A stretch of DNA of 42,440 nt, from positions 1 through 42,440 of IMG/VR virus record IMGVR_UViG_3300026512_000027. One strand, written 5' to 3'. This DNA is from a virus. Made by a program: the position numbers and the translations under genes. Below, one piece after another: positions 8,301 to 15,176 of the stretch. Numbering within the stretch: the stretch's first letter is position 1; every line of letters starts with the position of its first letter. Below the pieces are notes generated by a model. That model saw nothing but the letters and a program-made list of their open reading frames with translations. It was not told where the DNA came from and did not search any database.

Positions 8301-9310
8301 TATATTTCCTCTACTAGATTTGCATGTTCTGCGGTATAACCTGTAAATGTATACTCTAAGTCACCTGTATCACTATTATAGACAAACTCATAGTTAGGTG
8401 TCATACCATCTTCTCCAGGAACTCCTCTAGGAACTGTAATAGTATTAGTATCACTATCATAAGCTACATTTGTATTATAAGCACCAGGCTCTACTGTAAA
8501 CGTCTGTATGGTACTAACTGAATCCTTAGCAGAGTTCTCTGAAGCTTTAGCATTTGTTTCAGAAGTCTTAGCATTTACTTCACTTGAAAATGCAGCTTCT
8601 CTATTCAATCTTGATTCTTCAGCTTTATTTGTAGCCACTGCAGCATTATCATCTGCTAGTAATATTTCAGTCATATTTGGTATCACATCTGTAACAACAC
8701 TGTTTATGCTTGTTGTATTATCAGCTACTGTTGTTATATCTGTGTTTATATTAGCCACTGTTGTTACATCTGTATCTATAGTTGCTACTTTATTAACATT
8801 AGTAATATTACTTGCTGTAGTATCAATATTATTAATATTAGTAGCATTTATATCCACATTACTTATATGCTCTTTTACTGTATCTATATTACCTATAGAA
8901 TTAAACACCCTATCTATATTTGCTATTGATGCGTATAATCTACCTAATGTCGCTTTATCATTATACAAATTATCAAGAATTGCTTTATCATTAAATATAC
9001 TCTCTAGTATTGCTTTATTATTATATAAACTATCTAATACATTTTTATCAACATATAAACTATTTACTGCATCTATACTTAAAAATAGTTGTTCAATAGC
9101 TATTCTCATACTCGATAAATCTATTATATCTTGAGCCATTGTAGAGACTGTAATTACTTGTTGCTTAATACTATTTACAGTTTTTATATGCTCTATATTA
9201 TCTTTTACTTCCCTAATTACATCATATTTAGAATTTATTTCTCTATCTAATTGATCATCTAATCTTTCACCTGTATTAGTAAATCTAGCAAAGCTACTTC
9301 TCATACCCAT
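8300..9310 (-). CDS. coiled-coil tail-fibre/tail-tip protein
   Basis: 336 aa. After MGMRSSFARFTNTGERLDDQ it has a long helical region with an 11-13-residue repeat (LYNDKAIL type, about residues 80-130). A second repeat of the N-I-xx-V-A-T-I type (about residues 140-205) follows, then an Ala/Glu/Ser coiled coil (EESRLNREAAFSSEVNAKTS). The C-terminus (GVPGEDGMTPNYEFVYNS) links a PGEDG collagen-like step to a beta domain. This layout is usual for trimeric fibre shafts. The start is set by TAATG overlap with the preceding gene. Confidence 0.7.
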   Translation of the reverse strand: MGMRSSFARFTNTGERLDDQLDREINSKYDVIREVKDNIEHIKTVNSIKQQVITVSTMAQDIIDLSSMRIAIEQLFLSIDAVNSLYVDKNVLDSLYNNKAILESIFNDKAILDNLYNDKATLGRLYASIANIDRVFNSIGNIDTVKEHISNVDINATNINNIDTTASNITNVNKVATIDTDVTTVANINTDITTVADNTTSINSVVTDVIPNMTEILLADDNAAVATNKAEESRLNREAAFSSEVNAKTSETNAKASENSAKDSVSTIQTFTVEPGAYNTNVAYDSDTNTITVPRGVPGEDGMTPNYEFVYNSDTGDLEYTFTGYTAEHANLVEEI

Positions 9311-9972
9311 TATACAAATCCTTTAGAAGTTACAGGTTCTTGTACCATACTACTTGCAGGTAATAACCCAAGTAATTCAGCTTGATTGCAAGCTTCTAAA
9401 TACCTTTTATATAGGGTATTTTCTTCACCTTGCACACTGTTTGTTATAGAACTATGTGCCTTATAGCCAATATAGGCTGTAGTAGCATCTAACAATTGTA
9501 ATGGTAACTCTACAATGCAATCTGTAGCACCACCTGTACCGTTATCTATAAATGTAATAAGTTTTGGATTCTTTCTGTATATTACAGAGACATAAGAATG
9601 TTCTGCTATAAGTGGTATTTGAAGTGTGTTGTAGCCAACTGTATAACAACTAAGTGGGTCACTATCATCATTTAGATTACTGACAGTACCGTCCTCATTT
9701 GTTACTGTTACCGCTACCATATATTCTTCTGGTTTTATTGTTTCACCACGCACAGTAACAGCACTATCCGTACCGTCCATCTTGTATAATGTTCTAACAT
9801 TAATCATATCTAGTGCTATTATAGCTTCATCTACAGCTAATTGGAATCTACCATACAATGCTACCATAGCTGCATTTAAGTAGTCTATCACTTCCTTATC
9901 TGTTACTTTCTTACTAGACAAAGAAGCTAACTCACCTGATCTGGCTTGAGATATTAGAAACGATAATTGCAC
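9310..9972 (-). CDS. head-tail adaptor-like protein
   Basis: 220 aa, GTG start with an AAAGGAT site. The N-terminal helices (LISQARSGELASLSSKKVTD, DYLNAAMVALYGRF) and the following beta domain resemble the helical adaptor proteins that join portal to tail in T7- and N4-like podoviruses. The C-terminal helix ends in a flexible segment. It lies immediately downstream of terL and upstream of the fibre genes, which fits a connector role. A 74-base gap holding a TATAAT-like box on this strand separates it from terL. Confidence 0.55.
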   Translation of the reverse strand: MQLSFLISQARSGELASLSSKKVTDKEVIDYLNAAMVALYGRFQLAVDEAIIALDMINVRTLYKMDGTDSAVTVRGETIKPEEYMVAVTVTNEDGTVSNLNDDSDPLSCYTVGYNTLQIPLIAEHSYVSVIYRKNPKLITFIDNGTGGATDCIVELPLQLLDATTAYIGYKAHSSITNSVQGEENTLYKRYLEACNQAELLGLLPASSMVQEPVTSKGFV

Positions 9973-10046
9973 AGGTGATCCTTTCAGCTTTTTACAAATT
10001 ATATCTTATATACTCTGTAATTAACCTTAAAGGAATCCATAACTAT

Positions 10047-13000
10047 TTAGAATATCATACTACTTCTATTATAGTCTAAATCCTCATCTTCATTATTGTC
10101 TATTTCCCATATCTCGCTATCAGCATCATCATAAATACTTCTTATACTACTAGTTTCATTATTAGGCACAACATAGTCTATTACTGCCATTTGTGATATC
10201 AAGTCAATTCCATCATCATGTGAACTGTTATGAACTACCGCTCCATTTGCTAGTGTGAAATTATGACTATGTTCTATTTGTAAATCATATACTACTTCTT
10301 TCTTTCTTTTTATGATTTTCAATATAGGCAGCATTCTTACATGCTCTAGAACAGTATTTTTTGATGCTACTACATGATATAAACTCTGTTCCACAATGCT
10401 CACATGTTTTTGGTTTTCTAAGATTGTTCCTAGTTTTTCTACACTCTTCAGAACAATATTTTGGGGTACTACTTCCTTTATGTATGAACTCAATTCCACA
10501 GGATGCACATTTGAGGGTACGAATTTTAGTGTCTCTGAGGTATTTTTCATGTTTAAGTGCACACTTTTCTGAACACCTATATTGATTTGGTACCTTTGTT
10601 TTAAACTCGTTACCACACTCAAGGCAAACTCTAACGGTGCCATTAGGAACGTAATTAGGGTTGTTGGTTTTAAGTCTATATTGCCCCCTACATTGCTGTG
10701 AACAGTACTTTGTACTGTTTTTATCTTTTTCTTTGAGCTTAAATTCAATACCACAATTTTTACAAATTCTGATTTTATTCCCTTTATTAATTTTACGCAT
10801 TTTTCTTTGACCGATGTATTTACCTTTTTTGGCCAATTTAGCCAATTCACATCTTCTTTTAATCTCTTCTGCTGTGGCCTTTCTTCCGTAGAAATGGGGG
10901 TCTTCCGCATGGTGTTTTTGATGTTTTGTAGCTGGTAGTACTTCCAAATTAGTGATTGAATTATTCTGTTTATTATGGTCCTTGTGATGAATATCCATAC
11001 CTTTTGGGATAGGGCCACACTCTTGTTCATATACATAACGGTGCAACCATCTTCTTTTACCTCCAATGTTAGTGGTGGATTGATAATATCCTGTTTGTTT
11101 AGCTGTCCATTTTTTACCATAGATTGTGATTTGTTCCATTCCTGAACCCCTGTTATAATATAGTCAGTAGCTTCCAGATCTTTTACACATACATACCCCC
11201 TATTAGTCAACACTCTATGATCAATGGTTAGGTGTATATCACCAGTAGGAAGTGTAATAGTGTATGTTTCGGCTACTCCAGATATTATAGCTGAGGTTAC
11301 CTTACAGTTTACTGACGAACCATTGTATTGAGAGATAACGGTATCACCTGCTTGAACATCTCTTATACTTAGCATACCTTTATCTGTTATAACTTTTGTG
11401 TCTGCTGATATACAGCCTATGGCAGTTTCACTCAAGTATGCCAGCTCCTCCAGCATCTCTTTCATGTCATCTGTTTCTTTTATTTCTTCAGGGAAGAATA
11501 CTTTTTTCATCTCAAAATGTGGCATACTATATTTAAACCTCTCTAGCTTATTACCCCCAACAGCTCTACTTGATATACCTATTTGTTTAGCAGATGCTCC
11601 TTTTTGTTTAGCAAACCTAAACCAAAAATTCTTTTGTATCATCATAGCTTTCAATGCTTCTACATTTAGTTGTTGCTGTCCATCTATTTCAACACCGACA
11701 TCTAATATTCTACCACCTCTACTCCATCTATTTAATACCCTAAATAAAGCATCATACTGTTCCTGCATAGTGTACTTTCTTAAGTTTAAGTCCAACAAGA
11801 ACCAACTGTCGTTAGCACTTATAGCCCATACAGCAGCACCACTGAAATCACCTTTCTTACTATTACTTGCAGTAAAGTCTGTTGTTACTACTATTGTATA
11901 GTTAGACAATTCTGGTACAATTACTTTTCTACTATACCACTGTACCATACCTTCTTTAATTAATTTATCTTCTTCACTACTAATTCTCAACATCAACTCC
12001 TGATTAAGTTCTCTTAATGTACCACTATAATAAGCATCTTCATAATTTTCCATAAACTCTTCGTATGGATGCATCTGCGGCCAGCTACATACATATTCTG
12101 ATTTAGGCATACCTAGATATACCTTTTCACATAACGGTAAACATACTGGTGTCCATACGCCACTTTCTAATGCACTATAAACAGGGTCTCTTTTATTGAA
12201 CGGAGTATTAACAGCTATCATTTTTTTCTTACTTCCCATAGCATGCTGGGCATCAGCAAATATCATACTTCTCAATTTATCCATTATTATCTTACTATTA
12301 GCATCTGCCTCCGTCTTTATAATATCGTCAAAAATTATACAATTTTTACTTATTCCAAATAATGTTTCGTATGCATGCTCTGTACCAACAACATTTTTTA
12401 AATCTGTATTATTACATTCTATAGGTACTACATCTAATTTACCTACTTGCTTTGTACTTTTGATTTTTCTCCATAACATACCATTAGCAATATGCACTTG
12501 TTTAAATCCTATTTTATTACTATCCTTTACAGAGATATTAAGTAGTTTATCCACATTAATAGTATTATCTATTCTAGCCCCTATCCAATGTTCAGTAGTT
12601 AAATCTTTTGCCTGTACCCAGTCAGATGCATACTCTATATATTCTCTTACTAATTTTTTTGTCTTGCTATCTCGTACTTGTTTACTTACACACTTTTTTG
12701 CCCAATACTTATGATCATAACTAACAAGTTCTTTAGCAGTTAATCCTCTTAAACTGACTTCTAAACATTCTTCTTTGAATTTACCAATTTGGTATGGATG
12801 CTCCTCTACCGTATATGTACCAAACTCAGTAGTAACAGTTGTTCCTACAACATGGCAACTAGGTCTTTCTGTTCTGTATCTAATACCCCTTACACCACTT
12901 GAAGCTCCTTTTACCTTATACATAAATGATCTTTTTTTAACTCTATCAGTCCCTTTCCTAATAAATTCACATTCTTCATCTGTAAATCTCATCTTCTCAA

Positions 13001-13655
13001 AATACCCTTTACAGAACTCACTATCTTCGCAGAAGTCTCTAATAGTATTTGCTTGTACTTTTGCACCACCTTTTTGACTATCACCAAAACCTACTACAAA
13101 CATCACATCACCAAAGTTTGGTATCTTACCAGTGATTGCTACATATATAGGTAAGTATGCTGTTATAATCGTAGACTTTGCAGAAAATCTTGCTGCAATT
13201 ATAGCTATTTTTCTACTATTAATTCTTATTTTATCATTGATTTCTTTACTATATGGATACTTGTCTCTTGTTATATTATCGAATACTAAATCTACTAGGA
13301 AGTAATGCATCAAACTATTAGGTACTTCAGGTTCCCCTCCTAATACTAATCTTATAATATTAAAAAACTCTATAGCATCTTTACTAGGTTTATAACCATT
13401 AAACATTAAATCTATATTGTCAAGGGCTTTATCTACATTAAATTCATAGTCAGGTCTTTTTCTAATCCTAATTTCTCTAGGTTTTTCTATAACTCCTTCT
13501 TCAACTAATTGTTCATACTCTTCCCAATCACCTACAGGAACATTAGGATCTTCTACTTTACCAATTATACTATCTTCATCTTTTTTAGGTCTAACTTCTA
13601 CTATAACCTCTTCTTTATCGTCCTTAAATTCCCCATACCCTTTAAGCTTCGCCAT
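10047..13655 (-). CDS. terL: terminase large subunit interrupted by two inteins
   Basis: 1202 aa as read, about 634 aa after removal of two inteins. The ATPase domain has a deviant Walker A (ARFSAKST, residues 155-162) and Walker B split by intein 1 (CIIFDD, residues 439-444). The nuclease domain has VVTTDFTAS (D593), VGVEIDG (E656) and SSHDDGIDL (residues 1144-1152), the last split from the preceding residues by intein 2. The enzyme packages DNA: its ATPase drives translocation and its RNase H-like nuclease cuts concatemers. Both inteins sit in catalytic motifs, so unspliced protein should be inactive. It overlaps terS by 14 bases. Splicing is inferred from intein motifs and the clean extein junctions. 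Confidence 0.92.
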   Translation of the reverse strand: MAKLKGYGEFKDDKEEVIVEVRPKKDEDSIIGKVEDPNVPVGDWEEYEQLVEEGVIEKPREIRIRKRPDYEFNVDKALDNIDLMFNGYKPSKDAIEFFNIIRLVLGGEPEVPNSLMHYFLVDLVFDNITRDKYPYSKEINDKIRINSRKIAIIAARFSAKSTIITAYLPIYVAITGKIPNFGDVMFVVGFGDSQKGGAKVQANTIRDFCEDSEFCKGYFEKMRFTDEECEFIRKGTDRVKKRSFMYKVKGASSGVRGIRYRTERPSCHVVGTTVTTEFGTYTVEEHPYQIGKFKEECLEVSLRGLTAKELVSYDHKYWAKKCVSKQVRDSKTKKLVREYIEYASDWVQAKDLTTEHWIGARIDNTINVDKLLNISVKDSNKIGFKQVHIANGMLWRKIKSTKQVGKLDVVPIECNNTDLKNVVGTEHAYETLFGISKNCIIFDDIIKTEADANSKIIMDKLRSMIFADAQHAMGSKKKMIAVNTPFNKRDPVYSALESGVWTPVCLPLCEKVYLGMPKSEYVCSWPQMHPYEEFMENYEDAYYSGTLRELNQELMLRISSEEDKLIKEGMVQWYSRKVIVPELSNYTIVVTTDFTASNSKKGDFSGAAVWAISANDSWFLLDLNLRKYTMQEQYDALFRVLNRWSRGGRILDVGVEIDGQQQLNVEALKAMMIQKNFWFRFAKQKGASAKQIGISSRAVGGNKLERFKYSMPHFEMKKVFFPEEIKETDDMKEMLEELAYLSETAIGCISADTKVITDKGMLSIRDVQAGDTVISQYNGSSVNCKVTSAIISGVAETYTITLPTGDIHLTIDHRVLTNRGYVCVKDLEATDYIITGVQEWNKSQSMVKNGQLNKQDIINPPLTLEVKEDGCTVMYMNKSVALSQKVWIFITRTIINRIIQSLIWKYYQLQNIKNTMRKTPISTEERPQQKRLKEDVNWLNWPKKVNTSVKEKCVKLIKGIKSEFVKIVVLNLSSKKKIKTVQSTVHSNVGGNIDLKPTTLITFLMAPLEFALSVVTSLKQRYQINIGVQKSVHLNMKNTSETLKFVPSNVHPVELSSYIKEVVPQNIVLKSVEKLGTILENQKHVSIVEQSLYHVVASKNTVLEHVRMLPILKIIKRKKEVVYDLQIEHSHNFTLANGAVVHNSSHDDGIDLISQMAVIDYVVPNNETSSIRSIYDDADSEIWEIDNNEDEDLDYNRSSMIF
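10227..11414 (-). mobile_element. intein in TerL nuclease motif, with out-of-frame endonuclease gene
   Basis: 396 residues (C748-N1143), followed by S1144. The N-terminal splicing domain runs from CISADTKVITDKGMLSIRDV through LTIDHRVL (block B, TIDH) to DLEATDYIITG. The C-terminal blocks are VVYDLQIEHSHNFTLANG and AVVHN. Removal joins SETAIG to SSHDDGIDL, the nuclease motif III region. Between the splicing blocks the intein frame stays open for about 284 codons but has no recognisable endonuclease. That stretch encodes an HNH protein in another frame of the same strand. Confidence 0.88.
10285..11139 (-). CDS. HNH homing endonuclease nested out of frame inside TerL intein 2
   Basis: 284 aa, read in a different frame from TerL (offset 2). 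The N-terminus has the HNH core LHRYVYEQECGPIPKGMD, IHHKDHNKQNN and NLEVLPATKHQ. Then come four zinc-finger-like repeats of the form CxxCGxEF...YCSxxC (CKNCGIEF, CLECGNEF, CASCGIEF, CEHCGTEF), likely for DNA recognition. It has its own AGGGG/CAGGA-type ribosome binding site inside the intein coding sequence. Its TGA lies exactly where the intein C-terminal block begins (within the VVYD codons). It should cut intein-less terL alleles to drive homing. Translation from the nested start is inference. Confidence 0.85.
   Translation of the reverse strand: MEQITIYGKKWTAKQTGYYQSTTNIGGKRRWLHRYVYEQECGPIPKGMDIHHKDHNKQNNSITNLEVLPATKHQKHHAEDPHFYGRKATAEEIKRRCELAKLAKKGKYIGQRKMRKINKGNKIRICKNCGIEFKLKEKDKNSTKYCSQQCRGQYRLKTNNPNYVPNGTVRVCLECGNEFKTKVPNQYRCSEKCALKHEKYLRDTKIRTLKCASCGIEFIHKGSSTPKYCSEECRKTRNNLRKPKTCEHCGTEFISCSSIKKYCSRACKNAAYIENHKKKERSSI
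12342..12857 (-). mobile_element. mini-intein in TerL Walker B site
   Basis: 172 residues (C267-N438 of the TerL frame), followed by C439. Block A starts CHVVGTTVTTEFGTYTVEEH, a block B-like YDH lies at residues 313-315, and WVQAKDL fits a following strand. The end is EHAYETLFGISKN, then C. Removing it joins RTERPS to CIIFDD, a normal pre-Walker B/Walker B sequence. It is too short for an endonuclease domain. The usual penultimate His before the final Asn is Lys here, although the upstream His (H428) is kept. Confidence 0.8.
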
Positions 13656-14388
13656 CAGTATTCCCTGTATCTAATTCTAATCCTACTCGTTGAACATCAA
13701 CAATGTTAGCCCCACCTTGTAATCTGTCATATTGTATTTGGCTCATCTTACCCAATTGTTCAAACAACTTAGTTTGCATATTTGTAGCAGCTTCTGTTGG
13801 TCCTACATTTAAATCAATTACAGCAGTGTCTGGTCCTTTAGTAGCTGCTAACAACTCTTTAGCAGCATTTATCTTATCTCTATCTAACTTAGCATTTACC
13901 ATTACTCTAGCCAATACACTTACAGCTTTCATTCTTTCAACTTGGAACACTATGTGTAATGGTAATTCACTTTGTGCTAGTATCTTTCTAACTAACTTAC
14001 TTTTTCTATACCTACTAGCAGCAGCATACAATGAGTTATACTCATTACTATCTACCTCACAGTCTAATCTAGCTCTAACAAAGTCATCCCTAGGTCTAGC
14101 TTTCTTATAAGCTTCTACAAGGGATGTTTCAACTTCTAAATATGCACAGAACATCAAAGCATTAGTGTACTCCTGTATGCTGGCTTTAGTATCCAACAAT
14201 ATACTTTGGTAATCTATTAATGTTCCTATAAATGTACCAGCATCAAAATCTGGATTCTCCATTATATCATTAACATAATCTACAACTTCTTGTGTTATTG
14301 CATTCTTTTTAACTGGTAATTTATCTTTAAGTTCTTCTACTGTAAGTCTTTTTCTATTTCGTTTAATTCCGAAAGTACTACTTGTCAT
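13642..14388 (-). CDS. terS: terminase small subunit
   Basis: 248 aa, directly upstream of and overlapping terL. Helical throughout. The segment FCAYLEVETSLVEAYKKARP resembles a helix-turn-helix region, and the C-terminal part (DKINAAKELLAATKGPD and on to VQRVGLELDTG) is typical of small terminases that assemble into rings and recognise the packaging site. Assignment rests on position and on the conserved INAAKELL segment. Confidence 0.7.
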   Translation of the reverse strand: MTSSTFGIKRNRKRLTVEELKDKLPVKKNAITQEVVDYVNDIMENPDFDAGTFIGTLIDYQSILLDTKASIQEYTNALMFCAYLEVETSLVEAYKKARPRDDFVRARLDCEVDSNEYNSLYAAASRYRKSKLVRKILAQSELPLHIVFQVERMKAVSVLARVMVNAKLDRDKINAAKELLAATKGPDTAVIDLNVGPTEAATNMQTKLFEQLGKMSQIQYDRLQGGANIVDVQRVGLELDTGNTDGEA

Positions 14389-14542
14389 CTTAATCCTTTA
14401 ACTCTGCATAGCAGTTAGTTACCAATAATCAAGTGATTATTTTATCTGTTAAGAATAGCATATAGTTTCTTAATTTTTTCTTAAATTATGGTGCCGTTAG
14501 ATGGTAACGCTCCATCCCAGTCATTGACAACAGATTTTTGAA

Positions 14543-14630
14543 TGGCGGAGAATACAGATCCCGACTCTGATACCTATTACAGTACGATCAGTTTAGCAAA
14601 CTGTCCTAGCTCCCAGCTAGTTTATTCTCC
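14543..14630 (-). tRNA. tRNA-Ser (GCU anticodon)
   Basis: Acceptor GGAGAAT pairs with ATTCTCC, followed by G and an encoded CCA. The anticodon arm CAGT TTGCTAA ACTG gives GCT, reading AGC/AGU Ser. The long variable region (between ACTG and the T arm) fits a class II tRNA. The T arm is weak (CAGA/TCTG, loop GTCGGGA). It is last in the tRNA cluster in the direction of transcription. Confidence 0.8.
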
Positions 14631-14640
14631 GTATAGCTAA

Positions 14641-14715
14641 TGGGTGGGGTGAAGGGATTCGAACCCCTGCATCACTGGATCAAAACCAGTTACCTTACCA
14701 CTTGGCTACACCCCA
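14641..14715 (-). tRNA. tRNA-Gln (UUG anticodon)
   Basis: Acceptor TGGGGTG pairs with CACCCCA. The U1-A72 pair is a glutamine tRNA hallmark. Anticodon loop TTTTGAT gives TTG. The T arm AGGGG TTCGAAT CCCTT is canonical, and CCA is encoded. Ten bases separate it from the Ser tRNA. Confidence 0.92.
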
Positions 14716-14719
14716 ATAA

Positions 14720-14793
14720 TGGTGTGACTGCTCAGAATTGAACTGAGATTATTCGGACCACAACCGAACGTACTACCGTTGTACTACAATCAC
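14720..14793 (-). tRNA. tRNA-His (GUG anticodon)
   Basis: Acceptor GTGATTG pairs with CAGTCAC (one G-U pair). Anticodon loop TTGTGGT in stem TTCGG/CCGAA gives GTG, His. The preceding base is G (possible G-1). The discriminator is A, not the usual C, and is followed by encoded CCA. Confidence 0.9.
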
Positions 14794-14797
14794 CATA

Positions 14798-14871
14798 TGG
14801 CTCCGATACGAGAACTCGAATCTCGACAACCTGTTTAACAGACAGGTATGCTACCATTACATCATATCGAA
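14798..14871 (-). tRNA. tRNA-Asn (GUU anticodon)
   Basis: Acceptor TTCGATA pairs with TATCGGA, then G and encoded CCA. Anticodon loop CTGTTAA in stem CCTGT/ACAGG gives GTT, Asn. The T arm CGAGA TTCGAGT TCTCG is canonical. First of four tRNAs on this transcript, all with encoded CCA and 4-10 base spacers. Confidence 0.92.
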
Positions 14872-14929
14872 ATATTTAATAAGAAATTTATGAGTTTATT
14901 TAATTTGTAGATCAGACTCATAAAGATCT

Positions 14930-14960
14930 CTAATAACTAACTAATAAAGTTAGTTATTAG
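14930..14960. repeat. perfect 12-bp hairpin upstream of the tRNA cluster
   Basis: CTAATAACTAAC, a 7-base loop, then its exact complement. No T-run follows on either strand, so it is not a standard intrinsic terminator. On the leftward transcript it lies between phoH and the tRNAs and could be an RNase processing signal. It overlaps the end of a small frame. Confidence 0.6.
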
Positions 14961-15046
14961 AAACCTCTACAGCCTCTAAAACTAGATGTACTGTACGGTT
15001 GATACTGATTATGATTATATAAACAATTACACATTATCAACATCAT
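14957..15046 (-). CDS. possible 29-aa Cys-containing peptide
   Basis: MMLIMCNCLYNHNQYQPYST and on to FRGCRGF, with AAAGG five bases before the first ATG. Three cysteines. It lies in the 300-base gap between phoH and the tRNAs, and its stop falls in the 12-bp hairpin. Evidence is only a ribosome binding site and an open frame. The rest of this gap shows no gene. Confidence 0.35.
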   Translation of the reverse strand: MMLIMCNCLYNHNQYQPYSTSSFRGCRGF

Positions 15047-15087
15047 ATACACCTTTAGTTTTATTTATACATATACCATTTGAATAT

Positions 15088-15113
15088 ATAACCGAAACAT
15101 AAGTCTCGGTTAT
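15088..15113. terminator. hairpin after phoH
   Basis: ATAACCGA/TCGGTTAT, an 8-bp stem with a 10-base loop, about 65 bases past the phoH stop on the leftward transcript. It has only a short weak T/A tail, so it may attenuate rather than stop transcription into the tRNAs. Confidence 0.4.
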
Positions 15114-15176
15114 ACACTTAAGAAGGAAACATATGTGGCGGTATTATAACAACACTGTCCTTAATTTTACCTTACA

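Noticed and set aside
8508-9134. Rightward 208-codon frame antisense to the coiled-coil fibre gene
   Set aside because: Low-complexity Leu/Ser/Val product with no ribosome binding site. It mirrors the repeat codons of the real gene on the other strand.
14490-14545. A fifth tRNA-like sequence on the leftward strand ending AACGGCACCA with a T-arm-like GATGG/CCATC stem
   Set aside because: No D arm and no convincing anticodon stem; the acceptor pairs with mismatches. It may be a tRNA remnant, but a functional gene cannot be supported.
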